Below are positions 47,375 to 57,660 of a stretch of 64,000 nt of DNA, in pieces (position 1 is the first letter of the stretch; every line of letters begins with the position of its first letter). The notes under the pieces were generated by a model, which was not told where the DNA came from, did not search any database, and saw nothing but the letters and a program-made list of their open reading frames with translations. This DNA is from Neiella holothuriorum (GTDB lineage: Bacteria > Pseudomonadota > Gammaproteobacteria > Enterobacterales > Neiellaceae). Position numbers and translations under genes: made by a program. The stretch is from positions 1-64,000 of the forward strand of contig NZ_JAHZSS010000020.1 of the NCBI RefSeq assembly GCF_019457915.1, in the 5' to 3' direction.

Positions 47375-48283
47375 GTGATCAAGGTTAAGTCTGAATCAGC
47401 CATGCTCAACACCAAAGCCAATAAACGACAAATTGCCACCTACCGTTACCGCAACGCTCGCTACATTTTGTTTGAACGTTGTCAGGGCGAAGTTGCTCGT
47501 TTTGCGCGTTACCTACAGCAAAGTCATAGTTACGCGTCTGCCTATATTTCTGAGTCACCAACAAAGCGTATTGGCGACAAAGTAGCGCGGATGATGGAGC
47601 AGGCGTTTTCGTTGGAAACGAGTTGGTTGGATAGCGATCGCAGCCAACGCTGGGATCAGCGCTTGCGTGATGCGATTGGCGGCGGTGTGCATCCGCTCGA
47701 CCAGCAACATCAAGATTCTCCCGAGCTTGATCATCAACGTTGGTTAAGTCAGCTGGCGGTGTTGCCGGAATCCGGCCCTCAGCTCATTCAAACGGGCTTT
47801 GCCTGTCAGCAGCGATTGGCACAAATTCAACAGCAAGTTGAGCAACTTAACCGGCTACAACGGGCGATTCTTGCCAAATCAACCCAGCTTTATGAACGTG
47901 ACTTAGAGAGCCAGTTATTGGGGCTCGGTTATGTGGTGCAACCACCGTCACAAGAGCAAGGCGCGGTATTTCGAATTTGGCATGGCGACCCCGCCATTAA
48001 GCTGTGTTTGCAGTTGCGTGTGGCGTTGGCGTTTGAGCCGGTACTGCAATTAACGCCGTTGCCGCCTGCGGTAAAGGAAGTGATTGCGATTCCATTTGTT
48101 GAGCCCCATTCACATCAGCCGAGTTATATCTTTATGGCGGCAGACGCGCGCAGCAGCCGTTTTGATGCCAGCCGATTAAAGTGGATCGACAACGCGCTGT
48201 GGTTAATGGGTGTGGATGGCAGTAAACAACGGGACATGACCTCGGCACTTCGGCTCGACCCGTTGTTTCAGCAAGCTAACTAA
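47375..48283 (+). CDS. Protein with phage-repressor-like N terminus, function unknown
   Basis: In this 302-residue protein the region about 25-85 resembles an XRE/CI-type DNA-binding fold: FARYLQQSHSYASAYISE, then RIGDKVARMMEQAFSLETSWLD, which mimics the usual IGxKxARKIExALGLPxGWLD end of phage repressors. A Gln-rich coiled coil follows (about 140-170, QQRLAQIQQQVEQLNRLQ), then an alpha/beta C-terminal part with no LexA-type peptidase motif that I can see. GTG 47375 is chosen because GGAG lies four bases before it; ATG 47402 is an alternative. It stands alone, with no phage genes around it. A host regulator derived from a repressor is the best guess. Confidence 0.5.
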   Translation: MIKVKSESAMLNTKANKRQIATYRYRNARYILFERCQGEVARFARYLQQSHSYASAYISESPTKRIGDKVARMMEQAFSLETSWLDSDRSQRWDQRLRDAIGGGVHPLDQQHQDSPELDHQRWLSQLAVLPESGPQLIQTGFACQQRLAQIQQQVEQLNRLQRAILAKSTQLYERDLESQLLGLGYVVQPPSQEQGAVFRIWHGDPAIKLCLQLRVALAFEPVLQLTPLPPAVKEVIAIPFVEPHSHQPSYIFMAADARSSRFDASRLKWIDNALWLMGVDGSKQRDMTSALRLDPLFQQAN

Positions 48284-48284
48284 A

Positions 48285-48641
48285 TCAGCCGCCTAGTTTA
48301 GGGGCGTCAAAGTTGTTCGGCTCATCACTATAAACCGTCACATTCCAAGCCTCTGCTAAACCATCTTCGGCTAAGCATTGCTGTTCAAAAAACTGCTGAA
48401 TGGCCGAGCGCTGGCAATGCGCCGCAAACACGTCGTGATTGGCCCAAATCTCGTTAAACACAATCGGATAATCACTCGTGCCGCCAGCAAACTCACTTTC
48501 GACCATGCGAGTGACTGTGTATTGAACGCAGCCATCTTCCCGCAGCGTGTCGGGTTCAAGTGCTTGAAGGACACGAAATAGGGCATCTTGCTGACCCGGT
48601 TTGGCTCGAAATTGAGCCAGGCAATATACTTTTGAAGACAT
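48285..48641 (-). CDS. ABM-domain (quinol monooxygenase-like) protein
   Basis: A 118-residue ferredoxin-like dimeric alpha/beta barrel protein of the antibiotic biosynthesis monooxygenase type (FRAKPGQQDALFRVLQALEP, DGCVQYTVTR, NEIWANHDVFAAHCQ). Members such as YgiN oxidise quinols without cofactor. The substrate is unknown. It is one base from the convergent 47375 gene. Confidence 0.75.
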   Translation of the reverse strand: MSSKVYCLAQFRAKPGQQDALFRVLQALEPDTLREDGCVQYTVTRMVESEFAGGTSDYPIVFNEIWANHDVFAAHCQRSAIQQFFEQQCLAEDGLAEAWNVTVYSDEPNNFDAPKLGG

Positions 48642-48655
48642 GGTGTTCTCACAAC

Positions 48656-48676
48656 AATCCGGCGGTTCGCCGGATT
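48656..48676 (-). terminator. Hairpin after the giant kinase gene
   Basis: AATCCGGCG (48656-48664) pairs perfectly with CGCCGGATT (48668-48676) across three bases. On the minus strand it follows the kinase stop by about 35 bases and precedes the ABM gene; the trailing sequence is only moderately T-rich. A neighbouring GC repeat (GCGAGCGC twice, 48688-48707) can also fold. Confidence 0.5.
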
Positions 48677-48710
48677 TAGATTATGGTGCGAGCGCTCTTG
48701 CGAGCGCCGG

Positions 48711-51700
48711 TTATTCGTTCAACGGCAACAGCAAACGTAGCTCTTCTAGGGTGTCTTTCGCCGTATCGAAGTCATACTTATCTAAATGCTGCGCCAGCAG
48801 GTTGATCTTACCCTGAATTTCGGTAGGAAATGCCTGCTCGGCCCATTGAGCCACAATATCTTGCGCATCAACATCAAAATCTTCAATCAAATCCGCTAAC
48901 TGGTCGATTTGTTGCTGAATGACTTGAGTTGATGCTTGGGCTTGAGGAACGGCTGTTTCACCATGACTAAAGACGCCGCGGATCTCGTGAAGTACCTGTT
49001 CTAACGCTTGTTGCGTTAACTCAAGCTGAGTTTGGATTGTTTCGGTTTCTGCTTGTTTTGCGGTACTGAGTTCAAGGTTGTCTGCAAAAGCTTGTAATTC
49101 TATCGCGCCGATATTGCCGGCATTGCCTTTAAGCGTATGGGCAATGCGCGTTGCATCTGACCATGCGAGTTCGGCCCATGCATCGTTAAAGCGCGGGTAG
49201 AAATCACTTTGCCCTTCAACGAAACGCCGTAACAATTTTTGATATAGCTTGTCGTTGCCGTTACAAGTTTTGAGCCCTAACTTGGTATCAATATGAACAA
49301 ATTTGAGCTCATCAGTTGGCGCAGCGGATAACTCAGAGAGGCTCTCCGAAGAGGTGTCGCTGGTCTCTGGGGGAATGACGTTACTTGGCGTAATCCATTT
49401 GGACATGGTGGTAAACATATCGCTGACTTTAATTGGTTTGGATATGTAGTCGTTCATGCCCGCGGTAATTACTTTTTCGCGGTCGCCCGACATCGCATTG
49501 GCGGTCATTGCGATAATGGCGATGTCTTTGTTGAATTCACGAATTTTTGCCGTGGCAGTGTAGCCATCCATGACCGGCATCTGAATGTCCATCAAAACGC
49601 CATCAAACTGCATTTTGCGCACTTTATCGACGGCAATTTCGCCATTTTCGGCCAGCTCAACTTGGATCTGCGCACTTTTTAATAAGTCGATAGCAAGCTC
49701 CTGATTAAGCTCGTTATCTTCTACCAGTAATACATGCGCGCCGGTTAATTTGCCTTGGCTAGCTGCATTTTCTTCCTGCCTCAATGCTGCGCGCTGAGTG
49801 ACTTTGTACTCGCGCCCCATGATGGTTATCATGGCATCAAACACTGACGATGATGTGAGTGGTTTGCGGAGGAACTGATCGATGCCTCGGTCGCGCGCTT
49901 TTTCTTTATCGGCATCTTTGGCACTGGCTGACACCATAATAAAGCCGCGAAGCTTGTTGTCTGCGGCCTCTTTCAAGCGGATACAGGTTTCGATGCCGTC
50001 TAACCCTGGCATCTTCCAGTCAATCAGCGCCAAATCAAAGGTTCGTTGATCCTCTTCGATGAGCGCGATGGCTTGTGGCCCAGAGGATACTTTGGTGACA
50101 TCGCAGCCCATCGACATCATGATGTTCGACAACACTTCAAGGGCGGATAGGTTGTCATCAACCAACAGCACGCGCAGGCCGTCTAAGTTGAGTTTTTCCA
50201 GTTCATCTAACTCGGCGGTTTGCTCGCTAATACCAAACCAGCCGGTGAAGACAAAATTACTACCATGACCGGCAATGCTATGTAGCCAAATCTCGCCGCC
50301 CATCAGCTCGACCAAACTCTTGCTGATGGTTAGGCCTAGACCGGTGCCACCATATTTGCGAGTGGTTGATGTGTCTGCTTGCGAGAACGACTGAAAGAGA
50401 CGCGCTTGCTGCTCTGGTGTCATTCCAATGCCGGTATCTTTTACCGCAAACTCCAGCTTCACTTTGGATGGCAGTCGCTCGACAACTTTTACGCCAACAA
50501 CCACTTCACCATGATCGGTAAATTTGACGGCGTTAGAGCCTAAGTTCAGTAAAATTTGGTGCAAACGCAAGGGGTCGCCGAGTAAGTGTTTGGGTACATC
50601 CGCCGCGATATCAAACAACAGCTCAAGTTGCTTCTCTTCCACTTTAAAGGTTAGTACGTTGGCTAAGCTTTCCATGGAATCATCGAGCCTGAAATCGATG
50701 GCTTCGATCTCTAATTTGCCCGCCTCTATTTTTGAAAAGTCGAGGATGTCATTGATGATCCCGAGGAGTGATTCGGCGGCATTGTGAGCTTTGGTGATGT
50801 AGTTATGGGCTCTGCTACTGAGTTCGGTTTGCAGGGCGAGGCTCGACATGCCGATGATGGCATTCATTGGCGTGCGAATTTCATGACTCATGTTGGCCAA
50901 AAAGTCGGATTTGGCTTGATTAGCATCGCGCAACGCTTGTGAGGCTTGATAGTCGGCTGACACATCACGAACGGAAATGATGGTGAGTAACTCATTGGAT
51001 AGCTGAATCGGCGTGAGTGACGCTTCAACATACACGCGCTCACCGTGTAGCAGCTGAATTTGCAGCTCTTCGTCGCGCAATAAGTCTTGTGGTTTGGGGG
51101 CTAGCAGGTAATTGTCGATGGCTGAACGAACCAGCGACTGTTGCTCGGCGATAAAGAAATCAATGAACTGTCTGGTTTTGAGCTTCTCTTCAGACATGCC
51201 GATCAGGCCACAAGCCGCTTGGTTGGCTTGTTGAATTTCGCCTTGGTTGTTTTGGGTAAACATGGCCGTTGGCGCGCTATGAAGAATAAGCTGGGTATCT
51301 TTTTCGGACTGCTTTAATCGCTCCTGTTTGGCGTTCAGCTCTTGTGTCCGTTCATTCACCAAGTCTTCTAACTCAGCACGCGAACGCGTTGAAACTTCAT
51401 GAGCGTGGCGCCCTACAACTAAGGTAAAGACAGTAATGGACACGATGGTCGTTAAGGTGATGAAGAGGGTAAATAACAGCAACTCTCGTACACCTTCGAA
51501 ATCGTAAAGCACTTCCTCTAAGTCGATTTCTGCCACCACGCCAAACCCGAATTGCGGCAGCCAACGCCAAGAGCCGAGAACTTTTTCACCGCGATAATCG
51601 AGGTATTCATGGATATTTTTGTCGAACCGGCCCTTTTTACTGTCGCCTCCTAATATTTGTTTCGTCAGATCGGGAGCGACTTGGACTGACAGAATGGAGG

Positions 51701-53468
51701 TTGAGCTTCCGCTAAGTTCGCCGCGCTCTAACATCGCAGCTTCAAACCGACTGCGAGTTAGCATCCAGCCTTGTTGATTAACAGCATAGACTTCGCCGGT
51801 AGAGCCAATGTCGGACGAACCGAATGCTTTGGAAAAACCACGCCCAGGATCGATACGTAGCGCAAATACAGCAATGACCTTGCCCGTCGCATCGGGCACG
51901 GGGCTGAGAATAAACATGGTGGGCGGCAGTTGCTTGCCCTCAAGGTGTTCGGAGAAGAACACATCGGAACGAACCGGCGGTACTAATACTGTTTCACCAC
52001 GCCAAGCTCGCGCCAAAAGTTGCGGTGCTTGCGTCACTAACAGGTTGCGATCGCCAATGTTGCTATCGCGCATCGACGCCACGTTAATGTTGTCTGGCCC
52101 AATGACAAAAAATCCGGTGGTCGAGGTCATGGTAAAGCGGCCAGATACATGCTGGCGGACTTTCTTTAATACCGGCGAATCAAGTAAAAATCGACGACTG
52201 TTAACTTGGCCGCTTTGGGTATCGCCAACGGTTGCTAGCTGATTGAGAATTTGTGCGTAGATGGAGAAATCAGCATTTAACAGTAGGTTGAGGTTAACCT
52301 GCTTTTCGTTCATCCACTCAATCAGAATGGTTTCGGCACCGTCCTGAGCAATGTCCATTTGTTCTTGATAAGTTTCGTAAGCACTTTGCCGTAAATTATG
52401 CAGCGCTAACGCAATTGATGCGGCAAACGCGAGACAGATCAGTAAGATGACAACGCCGAACGTACGTCGATACTTCGCTTGACCAAAGAAGCTACTCATC
52501 TGATTGGTTCGGTAAAGCTGCAGCACCATTGCGGCAATAACAAGGCCAATGACACCGAACATGGACAGCACCCAAACGCGATTTTGAGTTCGACGTTCGC
52601 CTGACATCGCATCTTGATCATCTTCTTCGAATACCGAATCGGCCACATCTAAATCTTCGGAATACCAATTGCCTCGCAACTCATCCATGCGAGCTTCGCC
52701 AATTTTCGCCATGCCCCAATCGATTAATCGAGCCAGCTCTGGATAGTCTTTCCGAACACACATGTTATTGGGCTCGGGAGGCGTATCAGGAAAAGGCACA
52801 AATTTCACGGTAGTCAGTTGGCCTGATTTAGCCCAGTAGTTGGCGCTGGATTGGTAGGTGAGAAATACGTCCAAATCACCGTTGGCGACTTGAATAATCC
52901 CTTGTTCATAATCCGCTGTGGTAATGAGCTTCGCATCAAAATCAAAATGGTTCAGGTAACGTCTCAGCGCCGTGTCTTGTATAGCGCCAATCACATGAGC
53001 TTTAGACCAGTTATCGATGTCGGCAAGATAGGCGGCTTTGGTATTGACAATAAAGCCGGGTATTTGATGCATTACCGGTTGAGTAAAAGCGAAATGACTC
53101 TCTCGTGCTGATGTTCTGGCACAAACTGCTAGCACATCTTGTTCGCCACTTTTTAACGTGGCGATTTGTCGATCCCAGCTCTTCGGCGGTAAGGGGACAA
53201 AGCGAACTGGCAGCACTTCGTTTAATGCTTTGTACAAATCGCTGGCATAGCCAGAATGCGAACCTTGTTCGTTAATAAAATCATCTGGGCGGAGACTTAA
53301 TGATGGACTGTAGTGAATTGCGGCATGACGACTGGCCCATTCGCGCAGATCTTCAGGTAGCGGCTGGCTGTCATTTGCCGTTGCTCCTCCGATCATGCCC
53401 CAGCACAAGCTTAAAAGTAGGAATACTTGCTGTGCCCAGCGACAGTGATGCTGCAAAGCCATAGTCAT
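48711..53468 (-). CDS. Giant hybrid sensor histidine kinase with substrate-binding sensor domain
   Basis: A 1585-residue membrane kinase. In order: signal peptide; family-3 substrate-binding domain (about 35-270, [21 protein letters not shown]); membrane helices near 297-318 and 332-355; a second periplasmic Cache-like domain (about 360-655); a third helix near 660-685; coiled coil; PAS (about 715-830); HisKA with the phospho-His in [15 protein letters not shown] (about 863); HATPase; receiver 1 ([11 protein letters not shown], about 1148); receiver 2 ([11 protein letters not shown], about 1293); and HPt with [12 protein letters not shown] (about 1443). All phosphorelay residues are present. 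ATG 53468 or 53462 may be used. It is divergent from a free binding protein, a porin and a diguanylate cyclase, suggesting one ligand is sensed and taken up. Confidence 0.92.
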   Translation of the reverse strand: MTMALQHHCRWAQQVFLLLSLCWGMIGGATANDSQPLPEDLREWASRHAAIHYSPSLSLRPDDFINEQGSHSGYASDLYKALNEVLPVRFVPLPPKSWDRQIATLKSGEQDVLAVCARTSARESHFAFTQPVMHQIPGFIVNTKAAYLADIDNWSKAHVIGAIQDTALRRYLNHFDFDAKLITTADYEQGIIQVANGDLDVFLTYQSSANYWAKSGQLTTVKFVPFPDTPPEPNNMCVRKDYPELARLIDWGMAKIGEARMDELRGNWYSEDLDVADSVFEEDDQDAMSGERRTQNRVWVLSMFGVIGLVIAAMVLQLYRTNQMSSFFGQAKYRRTFGVVILLICLAFAASIALALHNLRQSAYETYQEQMDIAQDGAETILIEWMNEKQVNLNLLLNADFSIYAQILNQLATVGDTQSGQVNSRRFLLDSPVLKKVRQHVSGRFTMTSTTGFFVIGPDNINVASMRDSNIGDRNLLVTQAPQLLARAWRGETVLVPPVRSDVFFSEHLEGKQLPPTMFILSPVPDATGKVIAVFALRIDPGRGFSKAFGSSDIGSTGEVYAVNQQGWMLTRSRFEAAMLERGELSGSSTSILSVQVAPDLTKQILGGDSKKGRFDKNIHEYLDYRGEKVLGSWRWLPQFGFGVVAEIDLEEVLYDFEGVRELLLFTLFITLTTIVSITVFTLVVGRHAHEVSTRSRAELEDLVNERTQELNAKQERLKQSEKDTQLILHSAPTAMFTQNNQGEIQQANQAACGLIGMSEEKLKTRQFIDFFIAEQQSLVRSAIDNYLLAPKPQDLLRDEELQIQLLHGERVYVEASLTPIQLSNELLTIISVRDVSADYQASQALRDANQAKSDFLANMSHEIRTPMNAIIGMSSLALQTELSSRAHNYITKAHNAAESLLGIINDILDFSKIEAGKLEIEAIDFRLDDSMESLANVLTFKVEEKQLELLFDIAADVPKHLLGDPLRLHQILLNLGSNAVKFTDHGEVVVGVKVVERLPSKVKLEFAVKDTGIGMTPEQQARLFQSFSQADTSTTRKYGGTGLGLTISKSLVELMGGEIWLHSIAGHGSNFVFTGWFGISEQTAELDELEKLNLDGLRVLLVDDNLSALEVLSNIMMSMGCDVTKVSSGPQAIALIEEDQRTFDLALIDWKMPGLDGIETCIRLKEAADNKLRGFIMVSASAKDADKEKARDRGIDQFLRKPLTSSSVFDAMITIMGREYKVTQRAALRQEENAASQGKLTGAHVLLVEDNELNQELAIDLLKSAQIQVELAENGEIAVDKVRKMQFDGVLMDIQMPVMDGYTATAKIREFNKDIAIIAMTANAMSGDREKVITAGMNDYISKPIKVSDMFTTMSKWITPSNVIPPETSDTSSESLSELSAAPTDELKFVHIDTKLGLKTCNGNDKLYQKLLRRFVEGQSDFYPRFNDAWAELAWSDATRIAHTLKGNAGNIGAIELQAFADNLELSTAKQAETETIQTQLELTQQALEQVLHEIRGVFSHGETAVPQAQASTQVIQQQIDQLADLIEDFDVDAQDIVAQWAEQAFPTEIQGKINLLAQHLDKYDFDTAKDTLEELRLLLPLNE

Positions 53469-53679
53469 TCTCGCGTTAAATTCAACGAGTTAAGAATAGT
53501 TCATCCCTCATATTCGCCAGTTTTTCTTCTGCGCCATATCAAACTTTTAGCTTGTTATGGCGATGCTGGTAATTTTTCCACCTTTGCTACACTTGAAACC
53601 CGTACAGCGATAAAAATAATAGTGAGAGCATCAAGTTACCGAACTTGTTGGGTTTAAATCTCATGAAAGGTGAACAACG

Positions 53680-54609
53680 ATGTTAAGCAAGCGATTGGTG
53701 CAGATTTTTGCGGTGTTTCTAACGATACAACCGCTGTTATCAATGCCCGGATTTGCAACAGAAGAGCCCGAACAAATGACCATAGTGCGGATGACGCCGA
53801 AGCAATCTGAGGCCGATGCATCGCATAGTTATTTAGTGGAGTTGTTGCGAATCGCGCTAGCAGAAACAGAGCCCGAATTTGGCCCCGCCAAAATTGAGTT
53901 CATGCCCATTTCGTTGAACCAAGGGCTGATCTTACATTTGATGGATGTGGGCGACATTCTTGATGTAGTGGCATCAGCGCCAACCCACCAGCGCGAAATT
54001 CAATTCCGAGCCGCCCGCGTGCCCCTTTTGATGGGCTTGCTGGGTTATCGCATGATGCTGATCAAACCGGAAGACCAAGATAAATTTGCCAATATCGAAT
54101 CGCCAGAGGAGCTGAAGCAGTTACGCGCTTGCCAAGGGTCCTTTTGGCCTGATGCCGATATTCTTGAGCAAGAAGGGTATCGGGTGGTTCGGGCCGATGA
54201 ATTTGCCACGCTATTTGAATTGTTACTGGATGGCCAGTGCGATTATTTCCCGCGGGCGATTACCGAAGGCTATGGTGAGTTAACTGCTCACAATGCTGCA
54301 CACCCCGACCGCCCTGTGGTTGCCTTCGATGACATTCTGCTGCATTACGTGGTGCCATTTTATTTCTTCTCTAGCCATCAAAACTATGAGCTGGCAGCGC
54401 GACTACAGTTGGGGTTGGAGCGGGGCATTGCGAAAGGCACGATTCGTCAATTGATGGAACAGCATCAAGTGACCCGCGTGGCGTTTCCGCTGGAGCGTTG
54501 GCAGCAGACCACCGTGTTTGAAGTGCCTAACCATGATTTACCTAAATCCACGCCGTTGTATCGCAAAGAGCTTTGGCTCGAGTTACCGGTTAAAGAGCGG
54601 ATCCGGTAG
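53680..54609 (+). CDS. Periplasmic substrate-binding-like protein
   Basis: A 309-residue protein with a signal peptide (AVFLTIQPLLSMPGFA) and a two-lobe family-3-like binding fold: SYLVELLRIALAE, LNQGLILHLMDVGDILDVVAS, then LKQLRACQGSFWPDADILEQ and LFELLLDGQCDYFPRAITE. No ABC transporter genes are adjacent, so it more likely feeds a sensor than a permease. It lies divergent from the giant kinase and 7 bp before the porin gene. Confidence 0.7.
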   Translation: MLSKRLVQIFAVFLTIQPLLSMPGFATEEPEQMTIVRMTPKQSEADASHSYLVELLRIALAETEPEFGPAKIEFMPISLNQGLILHLMDVGDILDVVASAPTHQREIQFRAARVPLLMGLLGYRMMLIKPEDQDKFANIESPEELKQLRACQGSFWPDADILEQEGYRVVRADEFATLFELLLDGQCDYFPRAITEGYGELTAHNAAHPDRPVVAFDDILLHYVVPFYFFSSHQNYELAARLQLGLERGIAKGTIRQLMEQHQVTRVAFPLERWQQTTVFEVPNHDLPKSTPLYRKELWLELPVKERIR

Positions 54610-54616
54610 CTAACAG

Positions 54617-56008
54617 ATGTTGGTTCGGGGGATCGTTTTAGCATTGCTTTTGGTGACCAATTTGGCGCGGGCAGACAGCCGCCCGTCGAGTGCGTTGGAA
54701 GATGATTTTTGGCAACAAATTGCAGATAAGCACTCGTTTGCTTTTCAACTGGCGCATATGCAGCGCTTTCGCGAACGCAAAGATGAAACCGGTGCGAGCA
54801 ATGATTATCACGATGATCTTAATCACGGTACATCGCAATTGGTAATGAACTTCAAGTCAGGCTGGTTGCATGATTATGTAGGGTTTAATTTCAGCGCCTT
54901 TGCCGCCGCAGACGTTACTTCTGATGATGATTTGCCGCGCAATATTGAAAACGAATTTGCGTTCGCGGGTAACAAGTGGTCACGCGAAAATACCCACTCG
55001 GCTGAGAACGGCGCAAGTATCTCCCGCGCAGTCTTAAAATTACGTTCGGCCGCTCATCATGTGCGCTTGAAAGCGGGTATTGCGCCCATGAATGTGCCCG
55101 GCATTTTTGGTGTGAACTGGTCCTTTCAGCCGGGCAGTTATCGTGGCGTCCAGATTAAATATACCCCGCAGGACTGGGCAGTTACTTATGCTTGGGCCGA
55201 TCAGTACAAGGCGCCTTGGTATAAGCAAACGCAGCATTTTTCCAAACGCAATGCGTGGGATGAAACACCTGCCGCTGGCGATAACCGGATTGACTTTATT
55301 CATGGCGTGGCGGTGCGCTATCAACCGGAGGCCGCTTCTTATCAATTGCAATTTGGTTATGGTCGAGCCAAGGATTATCTGCAGGCTTACCATTTCAAGT
55401 GGTCTTGGCAACTGCCCGTTGAAGATGGCTTGAGCTTGAGCTACCTGTTTTATGGTACCGACTCTGATAATGACACGGGCTTTGATTTGTACCAGGGAAT
55501 GGCGTGGCAACAGGGAATTAGGGCGTTGTTGAACGTTAACCGCTGGACGTTTCGCGCCGAATTGATGAACAACAAAGCTGAAGGGTTAGGAACGTATTTA
55601 CCGCGTATGACACGCGGCTATGCGAATTCACAGGGCTCTAATGAATTTTGGTGGGATAGTCGCTCGGACTGGAATAATGACGGAGAAACCGCTGTGTTTG
55701 CCGGTGTTTGGTATGAACTCCCGCAGCAATCAGGCCTGTGGCAGCTCGGCGCATCTACTGCCTATGGTTGGGGAGCAACGCGCTGGGTTGAACAGCAGCA
55801 AGACCATGCTGCTAGCACCGGAGAAGAAAGCGCTTGGAACCTCGATCTTGCCTACAGCGTGCGCCACGGCATGTTGCACGGCTTGTCGATGAAACTTCAT
55901 TACACGCACTATAGGAATCATCAAGATCACTTGGGAAGCTTTTATTATGCCAATATGTTTACGTCAGAACGCGACGTCAAGCTAACCATGACAATCCCCT
56001 TTACTTAG
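54617..56008 (+). CDS. OprD-like outer-membrane porin
   Basis: A 463-residue beta-barrel protein with a signal peptide (VLALLLVTNLARADS). Alternating aromatic strands are seen throughout, with OprD-type segments such as DDFWQQIADKHSFAFQL, RAVLKLRSAAHHVRLKAG, YRGVQIKYTPQDWAVTYAWAD and a C-terminal strand VKLTMTIPF. OprD/OccD porins take up small acids, amino acids or oligosaccharides. It follows the binding protein by 7 bases, so the two are co-transcribed. The substrate is unknown. Confidence 0.75.
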   Translation: MLVRGIVLALLLVTNLARADSRPSSALEDDFWQQIADKHSFAFQLAHMQRFRERKDETGASNDYHDDLNHGTSQLVMNFKSGWLHDYVGFNFSAFAAADVTSDDDLPRNIENEFAFAGNKWSRENTHSAENGASISRAVLKLRSAAHHVRLKAGIAPMNVPGIFGVNWSFQPGSYRGVQIKYTPQDWAVTYAWADQYKAPWYKQTQHFSKRNAWDETPAAGDNRIDFIHGVAVRYQPEAASYQLQFGYGRAKDYLQAYHFKWSWQLPVEDGLSLSYLFYGTDSDNDTGFDLYQGMAWQQGIRALLNVNRWTFRAELMNNKAEGLGTYLPRMTRGYANSQGSNEFWWDSRSDWNNDGETAVFAGVWYELPQQSGLWQLGASTAYGWGATRWVEQQQDHAASTGEESAWNLDLAYSVRHGMLHGLSMKLHYTHYRNHQDHLGSFYYANMFTSERDVKLTMTIPFT

Positions 56009-56083
56009 AACTGGTTGGAATCATTGTTCCACTGCCAACTAGGCGTTAACATGGAGTTATTAAAATGTTGCTAAAAGCCGTGA

Positions 56084-57580
56084 ATGTCGGCAGGTCTTAC
56101 CCATAGTGAGAATCGACTAGTGTTAAAGAAATACACGATTATAAGCTTGATGATCTTGCTGTGGATTCCCATTGACGGGCTTGCTTTGCTGTCTCTTCAC
56201 TCGCTTGAGCGGGTGATCTGGAGTGCCGAGGCAGGTTATTTGTTTGCCATCTGTATTTACTTTGGCTGGCGCGGTGTGTTGCTGAGTTTTGTCGCTGCGG
56301 GTCTGAGTAATTTTTTCTGGAAACAGATCGACTATGGGCCGGTGTTTGAAATTACTTCGCAAAGCCCGGCAGATGTCACGATCACCAGCACTTTTTTATT
56401 GGTGGCCATCGTTGGGGTGGTGACCATGGTGTTTCACCGTTTTTTTCGGTCTTTACCGTCGAATAAAGCTTACATTCAAGTTGTTCCGGCCATGATTGCG
56501 GCGTTGATAGCATCTTTCTTAATGGCGTATTCGGTGTTTGGTGTTTGGCGCGTACTCGAAGGCGTGAACATTGAATACACCGGCCTCACGCCGCCCATGC
56601 TGGCGATGGCATCGTTTGCCGGTATTGTCAGTTTGTCGGGCATGTTTTGCCTGTCCTTTGCGCATTTCAATTTGGAAAAACAGCTAGGTTGGCCGCGAAA
56701 GTTAGTTTTATCGCGTTGTTCAGAGCCCAACAACATACCAAGTTATTTGTTGTTTCTGGTGGTTGTTCAACTAGTCGTTGCCGGATTATTTTTTGCCGGA
56801 AACTCCTCAGACAACGATATTTGGCACATGATGGCTGGATTAATCATCGTCGCCGGTGTGATGGTGATTTCAATCCGTTATTCCGAGCTTCAGACGGCAA
56901 TTGCTGGCGCTGTTCTAGTGAGCCTATTGGCGATCATGGAGCACTCGTCATTGGGCAATTCGGTCAGTGATTCCATCGAGATATTTATGCCGTTGCTGGC
57001 CATTTCGGTCTATATGCTTCGGTTGATCCCACAAATGCTCCATGAACAAGTGCGATTGCGGCAACGCGCAGACTCCGATCCATTAACCCATCTGCTAAAT
57101 CGCAGGGGCTTCACCGCAGTGGCGAACATCGAATTAGAGCGGGCTTATCGGTACAAGCGGCCATTAGCCGTGTTGATACTGGATATTGATCACTTCAAAA
57201 ATGTTAACGACACCCACGGTCATGCTTGCGGTGATGTGGTGATTAAGCTGGTGGCTCGTTGCATGTTACGAGGGTTACGCTCAGAAGCGATTGCTGGTCG
57301 CTGGGGCGGGGAAGAATTCGTGGTGATTTTGCCTGAAAGTGACGATGAAGCGGCGCGAGTTTGCGCTGAGCGGATCCGCCAGCTTATTGGTAACGAGAAA
57401 GCCCAATTTGAAACCGGCTCGGTGAACGTGACGGCAAGCGCTGGTGTCGCCATGGCTGAGTCTGGCGAAACCCTAGAACAAATTCTCAATCGTGCCGACC
57501 AAGCCCTGTATCGCGCTAAACAACAAGGTCGAGACCGTGTCATTGTGGCGCCAAAGCCAGTTACCGCAAATGAAAGTTAG
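56084..57580 (+). CDS. Membrane diguanylate cyclase (GGDEF)
   Basis: In this 498-residue protein the N-terminal ~315 residues form about eight membrane helices, a MASE1-like sensor (FGWRGVLLSFVAAGLSNFFW). The GGDEF domain follows with DPLTHLLNRRGF, DIDHFKNVNDTHGH and the active loop RWGGEEFVVILPE (about 407). The inhibitory RxxD site normally found just upstream is missing here (RSEAIAG), so product inhibition may be absent. No EAL domain. It makes c-di-GMP. ATG 56084 has a weak ribosome site. It lies 75 bp after the porin gene on the same strand and probably belongs to that unit. Confidence 0.9.
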   Translation: MSAGLTHSENRLVLKKYTIISLMILLWIPIDGLALLSLHSLERVIWSAEAGYLFAICIYFGWRGVLLSFVAAGLSNFFWKQIDYGPVFEITSQSPADVTITSTFLLVAIVGVVTMVFHRFFRSLPSNKAYIQVVPAMIAALIASFLMAYSVFGVWRVLEGVNIEYTGLTPPMLAMASFAGIVSLSGMFCLSFAHFNLEKQLGWPRKLVLSRCSEPNNIPSYLLFLVVVQLVVAGLFFAGNSSDNDIWHMMAGLIIVAGVMVISIRYSELQTAIAGAVLVSLLAIMEHSSLGNSVSDSIEIFMPLLAISVYMLRLIPQMLHEQVRLRQRADSDPLTHLLNRRGFTAVANIELERAYRYKRPLAVLILDIDHFKNVNDTHGHACGDVVIKLVARCMLRGLRSEAIAGRWGGEEFVVILPESDDEAARVCAERIRQLIGNEKAQFETGSVNVTASAGVAMAESGETLEQILNRADQALYRAKQQGRDRVIVAPKPVTANES

Positions 57581-57611
57581 CGTTAAGCCTTAATCTATTC
57601 GCGATGATCAT

Positions 57612-57641
57612 AAAAAAGGCCAAGCAGTGCTTGGCCTTTTG
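57612..57641. terminator. Bidirectional terminator
   Basis: AAAAGGCCAAGC (57614-57625) pairs with GCTTGGCCTTTT (57629-57640) around AGT, with A- and T-runs on the two sides, so it can end both the cyclase (rightwards) and the gor gene (leftwards). Confidence 0.9.
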
Positions 57642-57660
57642 TTTGGTCGCTATTTTGGGG

